Source: an uncultured Ruminococcus sp. (GTDB lineage: Bacteria > Bacillota > Clostridia > Oscillospirales > Acutalibacteraceae). Taken from it: a DNA stretch of 40,544 bases. Under the pieces are notes generated by a model. The model was not told the origin of the DNA. It did no database searches and worked only from the letters and a program-made list of their open reading frames with translations. Shown piece after piece: positions 31,055 to 39,526 of the stretch. Numbering within the stretch: the stretch's first letter is position 1; the number at the start of each line of letters is the position of its first letter. The DNA is taken from the NCBI GenBank assembly GCA_902789345.1, contig CADANT010000012.1, forward strand, positions 1-40,544. Direction: 5' to 3'. A program made the position numbers and the translations under genes.

Positions 31055-31357
31055 GTGAAACAAAAGAGAATACCTCTAAGGAAATGCACAGGCTGTATGG
31101 AAATGAAGCCTAAAAAAGAGCTTATTCGCATTGTAAAGGCACCGGATATAAAAGATGAAAACGGTGAGGTTTTGCAAAAAGGCGAGGTTTCTTTGGATAC
31201 TACAGGTAAAAAGCCGGGCAGAGGTGCATATGTGTGCCACAGCTTGGAGTGCTTGCAAAAGGCACAAAAGGCACGCCGCCTTGAAAGGGCCTTTGCCTGC
31301 AAAATTCCCGACGAGGTTTACAGTCAGTTGGAAGAAGGTATGAAGAGCCTTGAATAA
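31055..31357 (+). CDS. rnpM: YlxR family RNA-binding protein (RNase P modulator)
   Basis: A 100-residue YlxR/DUF448 protein. The N-terminal signature RKCTGCMEMKPKKELIRIVK (9-28), GRGAYVCHSLECLQKA (56-71) and a C-terminal helix with RRLERAF match the family. In Bacillus, YlxR (RnpM) binds RNase P RNA and lowers its activity. The start is GTG. Its end overlaps the next gene by eight bases. Confidence 0.9.
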   Translation: MKQKRIPLRKCTGCMEMKPKKELIRIVKAPDIKDENGEVLQKGEVSLDTTGKKPGRGAYVCHSLECLQKAQKARRLERAFACKIPDEVYSQLEEGMKSLE

Positions 31358-31655
31358 TAAGCTATTGTCCTTTTTGGGATTGTGCAGAAGAGCAGGTAAA
31401 ATGACCATAGGTAACGATGCGGTTATAGAGGAAATAAACAATGGCGAATCCTGCTTGGTGCTGTTAGCCGGTGATGCGTCACAGCGTACAGCAAAGGAAG
31501 TTGCCCTTGTGGCAGAAAACAATAATGTAGAAATACGAACCCTAAGTTGCAGCAAGCAGCAGCTAAGTCAGGCACTTGGCAAGCTTACAGCTGTAATTTC
31601 AATACACGACGCAGGATTTGCAAAGAAGCTAATGCAGTTAGCTGACAATGAATAA
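31350..31655 (+). CDS. ylxQ: L7Ae-family ribosomal protein YlxQ
   Basis: A 101-residue protein with the L7Ae/L30e fold: KLLSFLGLCRRAGKMTIGND, CLVLLAGDASQRTAKEV and KQQLSQALGKLTAVISI. These proteins bind kink-turns in RNA and associate with the ribosome. The start is TTG overlapping the end of ylxR, indicating coupled translation. Position between ylxR and infB is the conserved one. Confidence 0.92.
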   Translation: MNNKLLSFLGLCRRAGKMTIGNDAVIEEINNGESCLVLLAGDASQRTAKEVALVAENNNVEIRTLSCSKQQLSQALGKLTAVISIHDAGFAKKLMQLADNE

Positions 31656-31670
31656 GGAGGTAAGTTGCTT

Positions 31671-34064
31671 ATGATGGTAAAATATAAATTGCGTGAGGTC
31701 GCAAGCGACCTTGGTGTAGCTAATAAAGATGTTATAGATGTTTTAAGTAAGTATTTTGGTGGTGAACCTAAAAAGCAAACAGCTGTACTTACAGAAGAGG
31801 AACTAAACATAGTATTTGATTACTTTACACAGAAAAATAATATGGAAAGCTTTGACGCATATTACGCTGCCAACGGCAGTGCAGACAAGAGCACTGAAGA
31901 TAAGGCCGGCGAAAATTCAGACAAAAAATCTGACGGCAAAAGAAAGCCACAGTCAAAGGACGACAAGCAGGGTAAAAAGCAGGACGGCAAAAATACAGCT
32001 GCAAAGCAGAATGTAAAGAAGCAGGACAGCAAACCACAGGCACAGTCAGACGATAATAAAAACGACAACGGTAATGTTCAGTTTAAGAACAGAAAAGAAA
32101 GAAAAATTGTCGATACCCGTCAGGTAGTTGTTGATGTAGAAAGATACAACGAAAAGTATGACAGACTGGCAAGTGAAAAGATTAAGAGTGAAAATCAAAC
32201 TGCACACAAGCAGAAGATTAACCAGCGTTCACAGCAGAGAAATAAGCAGAGAAGAGGCAAAAGAGAAACCGAGCAGGAGCGTTTAAACCGTATTGCTATG
32301 GAGCGTAAAAAGAAGCCTATTACTGTTTCTATTCCTGAGGAAATTCAGGTTGGCGAGCTGGCTCTAAGGCTAAAGGCTACAGCTGCCGAGGTTATTAAAA
32401 AGCTGATGATGCTTGGTGTAATGGCAAGCGTAAACGATACTATAGACTTTGACACAGCTTCACTTGTTGCTATGGAATTCCATGCAAAGGTTGAAAAAGA
32501 GGTTGTAGTTACAATCGAAGAAAGAATTATAGACGACAGCGAGGACGACGACAGCAACCTTGTAGAGCGTGCGCCTGTAGTTGTTGTAATGGGCCATGTT
32601 GACCACGGTAAAACCTCATTGCTTGACGCAATTCGTCACGCCCATGTTACAGCAGGCGAGGCAGGTGGTATTACACAGCATATTGGTGCATACCGTGTTA
32701 ATATAAACGACCGTGAAATTACATTCTTGGATACACCTGGTCACGAAGCATTTACAACAATGCGTGCAAGAGGTGCAATGGCTACGGATATTGCCATATT
32801 GGTGGTTGCCGCAGACGACGGTATTATGCCGCAGACTGTAGAGGCTATTAACCACGCAAAGGCTGCCGGAGTATCTATAATTGTAGCAATTAACAAAATG
32901 GATAAGCCGGGCGCTAACCCTGAGCAGGTTAAGCAGCAGCTTACAGAGTATAACATTGTTCCTGAGGAATGGGGCGGCGATGTACCGTGTATTCCTGTTT
33001 CTGCAAAAACAAAAGAAGGTCTTGACGATTTGCTTGAGATGGTTCTGCTTACAGCCGATGTTATGGAGCTAAAGGCTAACCCTGACAGAAGTGCAAAGGG
33101 TGTTGTAATTGAGGCAAGGCTTGACAAGGGCAGAGGTCCTATTGCATCTATGCTTGTACAGAACGGTACACTGAATGTAGGTGACATTATTGTAGCAGGT
33201 ACTTCTGTAGGCCGTGTAAGAGCTATGACCAACGACAGAGGCGAAAAGGTTAAGCACGCAGGGCCGTCATACCCTGTTGAGGTGTCTGGTCTAGGCGAAG
33301 TGCCTACAGGCGGCGACATCTTTAACGCAGTATCTGACGAGCGCCTTGCAAGAGAGCTTGTAGAGCAGAGAAAGGCAAAGGCTAAGGAAGAGCTGTTTAA
33401 CGCACAAACAAAGGTTACACTTGACAACCTGTTTGACCAAATGCAGCTGGGTGAAATTAAAGAGCTTAAGATTATTGTTAAGGCAGATGTACAAGGCTCT
33501 GTAGAAGCAGTAAGACAGTCTTTGGAAAAGCTTTCAAACAACGAGGTAAGAGTAAATGTTATCCACGGTGCAGTTGGTGCCATTAATGAGTCCGATGTTA
33601 TGTTGGCAAAGGCATCAAATGCTATTGTAGTAGGCTTTAATGTTCGTCCTGATGCAGTAGCACAGGCTACAGCTGAGCGTGACGGCATAGAGCTTCATAT
33701 GTACCGTGTAATTTATGACTGTATAGAAGAAATTGAGCAGGCAATGAAGGGTATGCTTGCACCAAAGACAAGAGAAGTTGAGCTGGGCAAGGCAGAGTGC
33801 CGTAGTGTTATTAAGATTAAGAATGTTGGCTTTATTGCAGGCAGCTATGTACTTAACGGCAAGGTTGAGCGTAACGCTATGGTGCGTGTTGTTCGTGACG
33901 GCATAGTTGTTGCCGAGGACACAATGTCTTCACTTCAGCGTTTCAAGGATTCTGTTAAAGAGGTTGCGGCAGGTTACGAGTGCGGTATAGGACTTGAGCA
34001 TTTCTCTGACCTTAAAGAGGGCGACATTCTTGAGGTGTTCAAAATAGAAGAATACAGAGATTAA
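31671..34064 (+). CDS. infB: translation initiation factor IF-2
   Basis: A 797-residue IF-2. Order: short IF2-N domain ([20 protein letters not shown], 3-22), a Lys/Gln/Asp-rich linker (60-210), second IF2-N domain (about 225-275), G domain with GHVDHGKT (G1), DTPGH (G3) and NKMD (G4), then domains II, III and IV, ending in [11 protein letters not shown]. It brings initiator tRNA to the 30S subunit. ATG 31671 lies ten bases after AAGGAGG; TTG 31665 is too near. Confidence 0.97.
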   Translation: MMVKYKLREVASDLGVANKDVIDVLSKYFGGEPKKQTAVLTEEELNIVFDYFTQKNNMESFDAYYAANGSADKSTEDKAGENSDKKSDGKRKPQSKDDKQGKKQDGKNTAAKQNVKKQDSKPQAQSDDNKNDNGNVQFKNRKERKIVDTRQVVVDVERYNEKYDRLASEKIKSENQTAHKQKINQRSQQRNKQRRGKRETEQERLNRIAMERKKKPITVSIPEEIQVGELALRLKATAAEVIKKLMMLGVMASVNDTIDFDTASLVAMEFHAKVEKEVVVTIEERIIDDSEDDDSNLVERAPVVVVMGHVDHGKTSLLDAIRHAHVTAGEAGGITQHIGAYRVNINDREITFLDTPGHEAFTTMRARGAMATDIAILVVAADDGIMPQTVEAINHAKAAGVSIIVAINKMDKPGANPEQVKQQLTEYNIVPEEWGGDVPCIPVSAKTKEGLDDLLEMVLLTADVMELKANPDRSAKGVVIEARLDKGRGPIASMLVQNGTLNVGDIIVAGTSVGRVRAMTNDRGEKVKHAGPSYPVEVSGLGEVPTGGDIFNAVSDERLARELVEQRKAKAKEELFNAQTKVTLDNLFDQMQLGEIKELKIIVKADVQGSVEAVRQSLEKLSNNEVRVNVIHGAVGAINESDVMLAKASNAIVVGFNVRPDAVAQATAERDGIELHMYRVIYDCIEEIEQAMKGMLAPKTREVELGKAECRSVIKIKNVGFIAGSYVLNGKVERNAMVRVVRDGIVVAEDTMSSLQRFKDSVKEVAAGYECGIGLEHFSDLKEGDILEVFKIEEYRD

Positions 34065-34081
34065 TTACCCATAATATTTAT

Positions 34082-34191
34082 ACCCAACACTGCAAAAGCA
34101 AAGGCTTACAAAAAGCCCGGTGTATTTTAACAGTGCTTGGTATTAACAGGCGGACAATAGAAAGGTTTTAAATAACCCTCTGTAGTCCGCC
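34082..34191 (+). ncRNA. possible structured RNA between infB and rbfA
   Basis: Two stem-loops lie in the 251-bp gap. The first pairs ACCCAACACTG (34082-34092) with CAGTGCTTGGT (34131-34141), 9 of 11 positions, enclosing a second hairpin GGCTT-ACAAA-AAGCC (34103-34117). The next is GGCGGAC (34149-34155) with GTCCGCC (34185-34191). No strong T-run follows, so this may be a processing site, an attenuator or a small RNA. It matches no family I know. Confidence 0.35.
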
Positions 34192-34315
34192 AATTTTGAA
34201 TTTATAATAAACATTGCTTTCAGACTTTAAAGGTATTATATACCTGTTTAAAAATGACTAGCAATTTATATAACAGAAACAATAATATATATAAATATTT
34301 ACAAGGAGAAGAAAT

Positions 34316-34693
34316 ATGGCAGGATATAAAATGGACCGTACTACAGAGGACATTAAGCGTGAACTCACAGCAATACTGCGTGAAATGAAAGATCCTCGTG
34401 TAAGCGACGCATTAATAAGCGTTGTAAGGGTAGATGTTACAAACGACCTATCGTATTGCAGTGTATATGTAAGCTCAATGTACGGTATGGAAAAAAGCAA
34501 AGAGGCGGCAAAGGCTTTGAAAAATGCAGCCGGTTATATACGAAAGGAGCTGGGCCACAGGCTAAAGCTGCGCCATGTTCCGGCACCGCTGTTTTATGCA
34601 ACCGATTCAATAGAGTACAGTGCGAATATTAACAGAATGCTTTCAGAGCTTGATATTCCCGAAGAGGAGGAAGAAGATGAGGAAAACCTGTAA
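34316..34693 (+). CDS. rbfA: ribosome-binding factor A
   Basis: A 125-residue RbfA. Family features: MKDPRVSDALISVVRVDVTN (29-48), LSYCSVYVSS, ALKNAAGYIRKELGHRLKLR and HVPAPLFYATDSIEY. It has a single KH-like domain that binds the 30S subunit during late maturation. AAGGAGAAG precedes the ATG. The acidic C-terminal tail (EEEEEDEENL) is encoded by DNA that also holds the ribosome binding site and start codon of nrnA. Confidence 0.95.
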   Translation: MAGYKMDRTTEDIKRELTAILREMKDPRVSDALISVVRVDVTNDLSYCSVYVSSMYGMEKSKEAAKALKNAAGYIRKELGHRLKLRHVPAPLFYATDSIEYSANINRMLSELDIPEEEEEDEENL

Positions 34694-35633
34694 TTTAGCC
34701 GAGGTTGCAGAATTTTTTAAAAGCAACGACTGCTTTGGTATTCTTACACACCAGTTTCCGGACGGCGATACCCTTGGTTCTGCTTACGGTTTGTGCAGTA
34801 TGCTTCAGCAATTGGGTAAAAAGGCAAGGGTGCTTGTAAACGGCGGCAGACCTCCTAAAAAGTTTGCGTATTTAGAACAGCTTGCACAGCCGCAGGATTT
34901 TAATGTTGAAAATTATGTAAGTGTAGATGTTGCCGACGCTAAGCTTTTAGGTGAGCTTGATGTATACGCAGAGCAGGTAAAGCTGGCTATAGACCACCAC
35001 AATACGCACAAGCCTTTTGCCTGGGTTTACTATGTAAACCCGTTAGCTTCCAACTGCGAAAACATAGTTGAGCTTGCAGGTGAGCTGAATGTAACCATTA
35101 CAAAGGACATTGCAGACGCCCTCTATACGGGCATAGCCACCGATACAGGCTGTTTCAGATATACAAACACAACTTCAAAAACTCACACCATAGCCGCACA
35201 GCTTATGGACTGCGGCTGTGACGCCGCTAAAATAAACAAGGCTATGTTTGAAACAGTGTCAAAAAACAAAAAGGCCTTAGAATCCTATGTTATTGGCAAT
35301 ATGGAGTATTTTTGTGATGACAAAATTGCCGTTGCACATACTACAAAGGATATACTGAAAAAGTTTAATATTCCTGAGGACGAGGTGGAGGGAATATCGG
35401 CAATTCCACGCACTATAGAAGGCGTGCTTATAGGCGTTACAATAAGGCAGAAAAACGATACCACCTATAAAATATCGGTAAGAACAAACGAGGGCATAGA
35501 CGCCAGTGCCATTTGCAGTCAGCTTGGCGGCGGCGGCCACAAGGCGGCGGCAGGCTGTGCCGTAGACGGAACTCTACAGCAGGCAAAAGAAGCTGTGCTT
35601 GCCGTAGCTAAAAAGTATATTGAGGAACAGTGA
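34677..35633 (+). CDS. nrnA: DHH-family oligoribonuclease/pAp phosphatase NrnA
   Basis: A 318-residue DHH-DHHA1 protein. Motifs: LTHQFPDGDTLGSAYGL (motif I-like; DHH usually D-x-D), SVDVAD, LAIDHHNTH (the DHH motif), TGIATDTGCFRY, and in DHHA1 the GGGGHKAAAGC loop. It degrades nano-RNA to mononucleotides and dephosphorylates 3'-phosphoadenosine 5'-phosphate. ATG 34677 is preferred since GAGGAGG sits six bases upstream, inside rbfA, with a 17-base overlap. TruB follows directly. Confidence 0.93.
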   Translation: MRKTCNLAEVAEFFKSNDCFGILTHQFPDGDTLGSAYGLCSMLQQLGKKARVLVNGGRPPKKFAYLEQLAQPQDFNVENYVSVDVADAKLLGELDVYAEQVKLAIDHHNTHKPFAWVYYVNPLASNCENIVELAGELNVTITKDIADALYTGIATDTGCFRYTNTTSKTHTIAAQLMDCGCDAAKINKAMFETVSKNKKALESYVIGNMEYFCDDKIAVAHTTKDILKKFNIPEDEVEGISAIPRTIEGVLIGVTIRQKNDTTYKISVRTNEGIDASAICSQLGGGGHKAAAGCAVDGTLQQAKEAVLAVAKKYIEEQ

Positions 35634-35637
35634 AAAT

Positions 35638-36540
35638 ATGGACGGTGTAATTGTTATAAATAAGCCGGCGGACTTTACTTCATTTGATGTGGTAGCTGTG
35701 ATGCGTGGTGTGGCAAAAACCAAAAAGGTAGGACACACCGGCACTCTTGACCCTATGGCAACAGGCGTTTTGCCGTTGCTCTTTGGCAGTGCCACAAAGG
35801 CACAGTCCCTTTTGCCCGACAGCACCAAGGAATATGAAGCGGAGTTTAAGCTGGGGCTTACCACCGATACTCTTGATGTATGGGGTACGGTGCAGAGTGA
35901 AAAGCCAGTAAATGTAACACAGCAGGATATTCAGAATATTTTGCCGGAGTTTACAGGTGATATTTTACAGCTGCCGCCAATGTATTCCGCCGTTCAGCAG
36001 GACGGCAAAAGACTTTATGAGCTTGCCCGACAGGGTATTGTTGTACAGCGTGAAAAAAGGCAGGTAAATGTAAGCCTGTTACAGCTGTTGGAATATAACG
36101 AGAATACACATACAGGCAAACTGCGTATAGCGTGTTCAAAGGGTACATATATAAGAACGCTGATAGACGACATAGGCGCAAGGCTTAACTGCGGCGGTAT
36201 AATGACATCACTATGCCGTACAAAGGCTTGCGGATATACCCTTAATGACGCTGTTACCCTTGAACAGGCAAAACAGCTGGGAAACGAAGGTGCCCTTGAC
36301 TCTGTTTTAAAGGACATAAGCATGCTGTTTAATGTGTACAGGCAGGTTAATGTTTCACTGCCACAGGCAAAGCGCTTTTGCAACGGAGGTCAGCTCGATT
36401 TGTCAAGGCTTAGAATAGGCAATCTGCAAGATGCAGAGGTGCTTAGGGTATACACATACGAGGGCAAGTTTATAGGCTTAGGTAAGGTTGAGCAGGAGAA
36501 AAACTGGCTTTCAATATACAAGCTGTTTAATTTTATATAG
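35638..36540 (+). CDS. truB: tRNA pseudouridine-55 synthase
   Basis: A 300-residue TruB. The start is MDGVIVINKPADFTSFDVV; the catalytic motif is GHTGTLDPMATGVLPL (Asp of TLDP). KEYEAEFKLGLTTDTLDVWG, QLPPMYSAVQQDGKRLYELA and KGTYIRTLIDDIG follow in the family order. It makes pseudouridine 55 in the T-loop of tRNAs. ATG 35638 is four bases after the nrnA stop; GAGGAA is ten bases upstream. In many Firmicutes ribF follows truB; here a patatin gene does. Confidence 0.96.
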   Translation: MDGVIVINKPADFTSFDVVAVMRGVAKTKKVGHTGTLDPMATGVLPLLFGSATKAQSLLPDSTKEYEAEFKLGLTTDTLDVWGTVQSEKPVNVTQQDIQNILPEFTGDILQLPPMYSAVQQDGKRLYELARQGIVVQREKRQVNVSLLQLLEYNENTHTGKLRIACSKGTYIRTLIDDIGARLNCGGIMTSLCRTKACGYTLNDAVTLEQAKQLGNEGALDSVLKDISMLFNVYRQVNVSLPQAKRFCNGGQLDLSRLRIGNLQDAEVLRVYTYEGKFIGLGKVEQEKNWLSIYKLFNFI

Positions 36541-36572
36541 AACGGCAAATAATAAAGTAAGGGGCGAATGGT

Positions 36573-37418
36573 ATGAAAACAGGCTTAGTCCTTGAGGGCG
36601 GCGGCAAAAGGGGAATTTATGCCGCCGGTGTGTTGGATGTTCTGTTGGAAAACGATATATGGGCAGACGGACTTATAGGTACTTCGGCAGGCGCAGTAAA
36701 CGGCTGTTCTTATGTTTCTAACCAATATGAACGAAATTTAAGATACAACATAAGGTTTGCAAAAGAAAAAAAGTATATGAGCATTTACTCATTAATCACA
36801 ACGGGAAATGTTGTAGGCACTGACTTTGCTTACAATATTTTGCCCAACAAGCTTGAGGTGTTTGACTACGATGCCTTTGAAAAATCGCCTGTAGATTACT
36901 ATGTTACTTGCAGTAATGTAGAAACAGGCAAGGCAGAGTACATACAATGTAAAAGCCTGCGTGGCAAAAATATGGATTATCTAAGGGCTTCTGCATCACT
37001 TCCGTATGTTTCGCAAATTGTGGAAATAGACGGTAAAAAGTACCTTGACGGCGGAATATGTGACAGCATACCCCTAAAGGCCTTTCAAAATATGGGCTAT
37101 GAAAAAAATCTGGTGGTTTTAACACGACCAAAAGGTTATATAAAAAAGCCTGAAAACAACCTTTTGGCTAATTTGTACTACCGCAAATATCCGGCATTTG
37201 TTACGGCACTTAGAAACCGATACGCCGTTTATAACAGAACATTAAAGTACATAGAGCAACAGGAAAAACAGGGAAATATTCTTGTTCTTCGACCAAGCAA
37301 AAGCATAAAGGTGGGCAGAATGGAACAAGACCCAAAGCTGCTTAAGCAAATGTATGAGCTGGGCAAAAATGACGCCAGACAAATACTTGACGCTATTACA
37401 TTGTTTTTATCTAAATGA
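36573..37418 (+). CDS. patatin-like phospholipase
   Basis: A 281-residue cytoplasmic patatin-family acyl hydrolase. Oxyanion-hole GGGKRGIYAAG (9-19), nucleophile elbow GTSAGAV (38-44) with the catalytic Ser, and the Asp of the dyad in LDGGICDSIP (about 158-167). It resembles the YjjU/RssA-type bacterial members; substrate unknown. AAGGGG precedes the ATG. No signal peptide. It follows truB by 32 bp and could be cotranscribed. Confidence 0.92.
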   Translation: MKTGLVLEGGGKRGIYAAGVLDVLLENDIWADGLIGTSAGAVNGCSYVSNQYERNLRYNIRFAKEKKYMSIYSLITTGNVVGTDFAYNILPNKLEVFDYDAFEKSPVDYYVTCSNVETGKAEYIQCKSLRGKNMDYLRASASLPYVSQIVEIDGKKYLDGGICDSIPLKAFQNMGYEKNLVVLTRPKGYIKKPENNLLANLYYRKYPAFVTALRNRYAVYNRTLKYIEQQEKQGNILVLRPSKSIKVGRMEQDPKLLKQMYELGKNDARQILDAITLFLSK

Positions 37419-37483
37419 TTTGATATTATCTTTAATAATTATATAAAAAACCGGGCAATATAAAAACTTTTTTATAAAAAGCG

Positions 37484-37512
37484 TTGAAAATTAACCTTTT
37501 CTAAAGTATAAT
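37484..37512 (+). promoter_or_regulatory. promoter of the DHHW-family gene
   Basis: A -35 TTGAAA (37484-37489), 17-bp spacer, -10 TATAAT (37507-37512). In the leader a small palindrome TATAGC-GTA-GCTATA (about 37537-37551) precedes the AGGAGG site. Confidence 0.65.
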
Positions 37513-37575
37513 AAAATTGGCTGTAGGCTTTTATTATAGCGTAGCTATACTTAATATAGATTATAGGAGGATACT

Positions 37576-38805
37576 ATGGACGAGGATAGAAACAACCTTA
37601 GCGAGGAGGAACTGCGCCTTAGAAAAAGGCAGCAGGAGCGTCGCATAAAAAGGAAAAGAGAAAAAGAAAAAAAGCGCCGCCGCAATAGGATTATTCTTAT
37701 TGTATTGGCTATGGCCGTGATTTTATTGTTAGTGTTTGGCATTGCCTCCTGCGCTTCAAGCTGTGTCAGCAGAAGTGAGAAAAATCAGCAGGGCTTAAAC
37801 AACAACGCTACAGAGGCAACCCAGGTAGCTACTGTGGCAAATATTGCTACCCAGCCTACACAGGCTGTACAGCAAACCAGCAATACCATTAAGGACAACG
37901 GCAAGGACGGTTACGAAACCGATTCCGGTATTTACATTTGGGACAACAAGGCTTTTGAACAGTTTTACGGTACTGAAGATATGGCAAAAACCTATGCCAA
38001 CGCCATTACACATTACAGACAGCAGCTTGACAGCTCCATAAATGTATATAATTTGGTTGTACCTACACACATAGCCTTTGGATTGCCTGACAGACTGAAA
38101 AGCGCTGTTTCAAGTAATAATCAGCAGGACTACCTAAACAGTGTGTTCAGCACCTATGGTTCCGACATAAAAAGTGTAAATATTTATGATACTATGGACC
38201 AGCATAAAACAGAGTACGAATTCTTTAATACCGACCACCACTGGACAGCGGACGGTTCGTACTATGCATATGAGCAGTTCTGTAAGGTGGCAGGTGAAAC
38301 TCCTGTAGACAAAAGCTCGCTTACTTCAAAGGAAATAAACGGATTTGTAGGTTCTCTTTACACTGCAACAAATGTTGAGGCACTGAAAAATAACCCGGAT
38401 ACAGTTAAATACTACGATATGGGCGAAACCTACACTATGTATTTAATGCAGCAGGGCAGTACTGAATTTACAGAGCTTGACAATATGTATTATGAAGACG
38501 CCGCTGCGGGTTCAGAAACCTACGGTGTGTTTATATGGGGAGATAACCCTGTTACTAAAATTGTAAATGCAGACTCAAAGAACGGCAAAAAAATTCTTGT
38601 AATTAAAGAATCATACGGCAACGCCTTTGTACCGTGGCTTGTAAACAACTACGACGAGGTTCACGCTATTGACTTCAGACATTACGACGGCAATGTGGTG
38701 TCCTATTGTAAAGACAACGGCATTACAGATGTATTGTTCCTTAACGGCGTAATGAGCTCTGCCAGCAGCTTCCAGATTGACAGTATGAGTTCACTGTTTG
38801 CTTAA
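37576..38805 (+). CDS. DHHW-family exported protein
   Basis: A 409-residue membrane-anchored protein. An N-terminal Arg/Lys/Glu-rich cytoplasmic segment (1-38) precedes one transmembrane helix (IILIVLAMAVILLLVFGIAS, 39-58), a Thr/Gln/Asn-rich linker, and an SGNH-hydrolase-like domain with the name-giving NTDHHWTADG motif (about 215-224) and ILVIKESYGNAFVPWL (about 335-350). The fold is related to AlgJ/AlgX-type acetyltransferases, so modification of surface polysaccharide is plausible but unproven. AGGAGG precedes the ATG. It is monocistronic with its own promoter and terminator. Confidence 0.88.
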   Translation: MDEDRNNLSEEELRLRKRQQERRIKRKREKEKKRRRNRIILIVLAMAVILLLVFGIASCASSCVSRSEKNQQGLNNNATEATQVATVANIATQPTQAVQQTSNTIKDNGKDGYETDSGIYIWDNKAFEQFYGTEDMAKTYANAITHYRQQLDSSINVYNLVVPTHIAFGLPDRLKSAVSSNNQQDYLNSVFSTYGSDIKSVNIYDTMDQHKTEYEFFNTDHHWTADGSYYAYEQFCKVAGETPVDKSSLTSKEINGFVGSLYTATNVEALKNNPDTVKYYDMGETYTMYLMQQGSTEFTELDNMYYEDAAAGSETYGVFIWGDNPVTKIVNADSKNGKKILVIKESYGNAFVPWLVNNYDEVHAIDFRHYDGNVVSYCKDNGITDVLFLNGVMSSASSFQIDSMSSLFA

Positions 38806-38830
38806 CAGCACACAACAGAATAAAACAACA

Positions 38831-38870
38831 GGCTTACAGAGTATTATATATTCTGTAAGCCCTTATTTTT
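38831..38870 (+). terminator. terminator of the DHHW-family gene
   Basis: A perfect 10-bp stem GGCTTACAGA / TCTGTAAGCC around an AT-rich loop, then CTTATTTTTTG. Confidence 0.85.
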
Positions 38871-38940
38871 TGTAATTTTTTATAAAAATATATGCTATGC
38901 TTTGTTAATAATTCATTAAAAATTGTTTGACAAATATCTG

Positions 38941-38992
38941 TTGACTTTGGATATTTATGGTGCTATAATTGTTCAGCACTAAACAGTTAAGT
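38941..38992 (+). promoter_or_regulatory. promoter and likely operator of the MarR-ABC operon
   Basis: A -35 TTGACT (38941-38946), 17-bp spacer, -10 TATAAT (38964-38969). Just downstream, ACTAAAC-A-GTTAAGT (38978-38992) is a near-perfect palindrome where a MarR dimer could sit and block the polymerase. A second TTGACA lies 14 bp further upstream. Confidence 0.65.
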
Positions 38993-39019
38993 AGTAAACA
39001 TTACAAAGGAGGTGTTATT

Positions 39020-39484
39020 ATGAGCGACAGTAAATTATATGTTGAAGACCACTCAAAGGCAGGTAAACTGTTAAGATCTATAAATAATTTTTTAATGAGG
39101 GTGACCATTCAGCAGGGAAAAAAGCTGAATATCGACCACTGCACCATGATGCATGGTTGGATTTTGGGGTATTTGTGCCATAATAATTCCAGGGATATTT
39201 ATCAGCGTGACATTGAAAAGGAATTTGCGGTAACCCGTTCGGCAGTAACTGCTATTGTAAAGAGTATGGAAAATAACGGGTATATTAAGCGTATAGAGGT
39301 TGAGCACGATGCAAGGCTGAAAAAGATAGTGGTTACGGAAAAAGGAAGAGAAATGCATAAAATTATAGTTGCAAGTTTACAACATATTGACAGTCAAGCT
39401 TTAAGGGGAGTGGATCCTGAGGACTATGAGGCTTTCATTCGTGTTGCAGGCATAATAAAAGATAATCTGCATTCTATGTTATAA
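39020..39484 (+). CDS. MarR-family transcriptional regulator
   Basis: A 154-residue winged-helix regulator. The DNA-binding region runs from QRDIEKEFAVTRSAVTAIVK (recognition helix) through MENNGYIKRIEVEHDARLKK (wing, with the conserved D-x-R). ATG 39020 is chosen for AAAGGAGGTG seven bases upstream; the longer frame starts within the operator region. It precedes an ABC exporter gene by about 40 bp, the common arrangement in which MarR represses its own drug-exporter operon. Confidence 0.92.
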   Translation: MSDSKLYVEDHSKAGKLLRSINNFLMRVTIQQGKKLNIDHCTMMHGWILGYLCHNNSRDIYQRDIEKEFAVTRSAVTAIVKSMENNGYIKRIEVEHDARLKKIVVTEKGREMHKIIVASLQHIDSQALRGVDPEDYEAFIRVAGIIKDNLHSML

Positions 39485-39526
39485 GGGTGCGTTATAAATA
39501 TATTAGAAATATACTAGGAGGATTAT

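Noticed and set aside
32741-33688. 315-codon open frame on the minus strand
   Set aside because: It lies entirely antisense to infB and its Ser/Thr/Pro-rich composition is the usual mirror of that gene; no ribosome binding site.
35620-35637. Six-codon N-terminal extension of TruB from TTG
   Set aside because: It overlaps nrnA and moves the start onto the GAGGAA site; the family start MDGVIVINKP at 35638 is normal.
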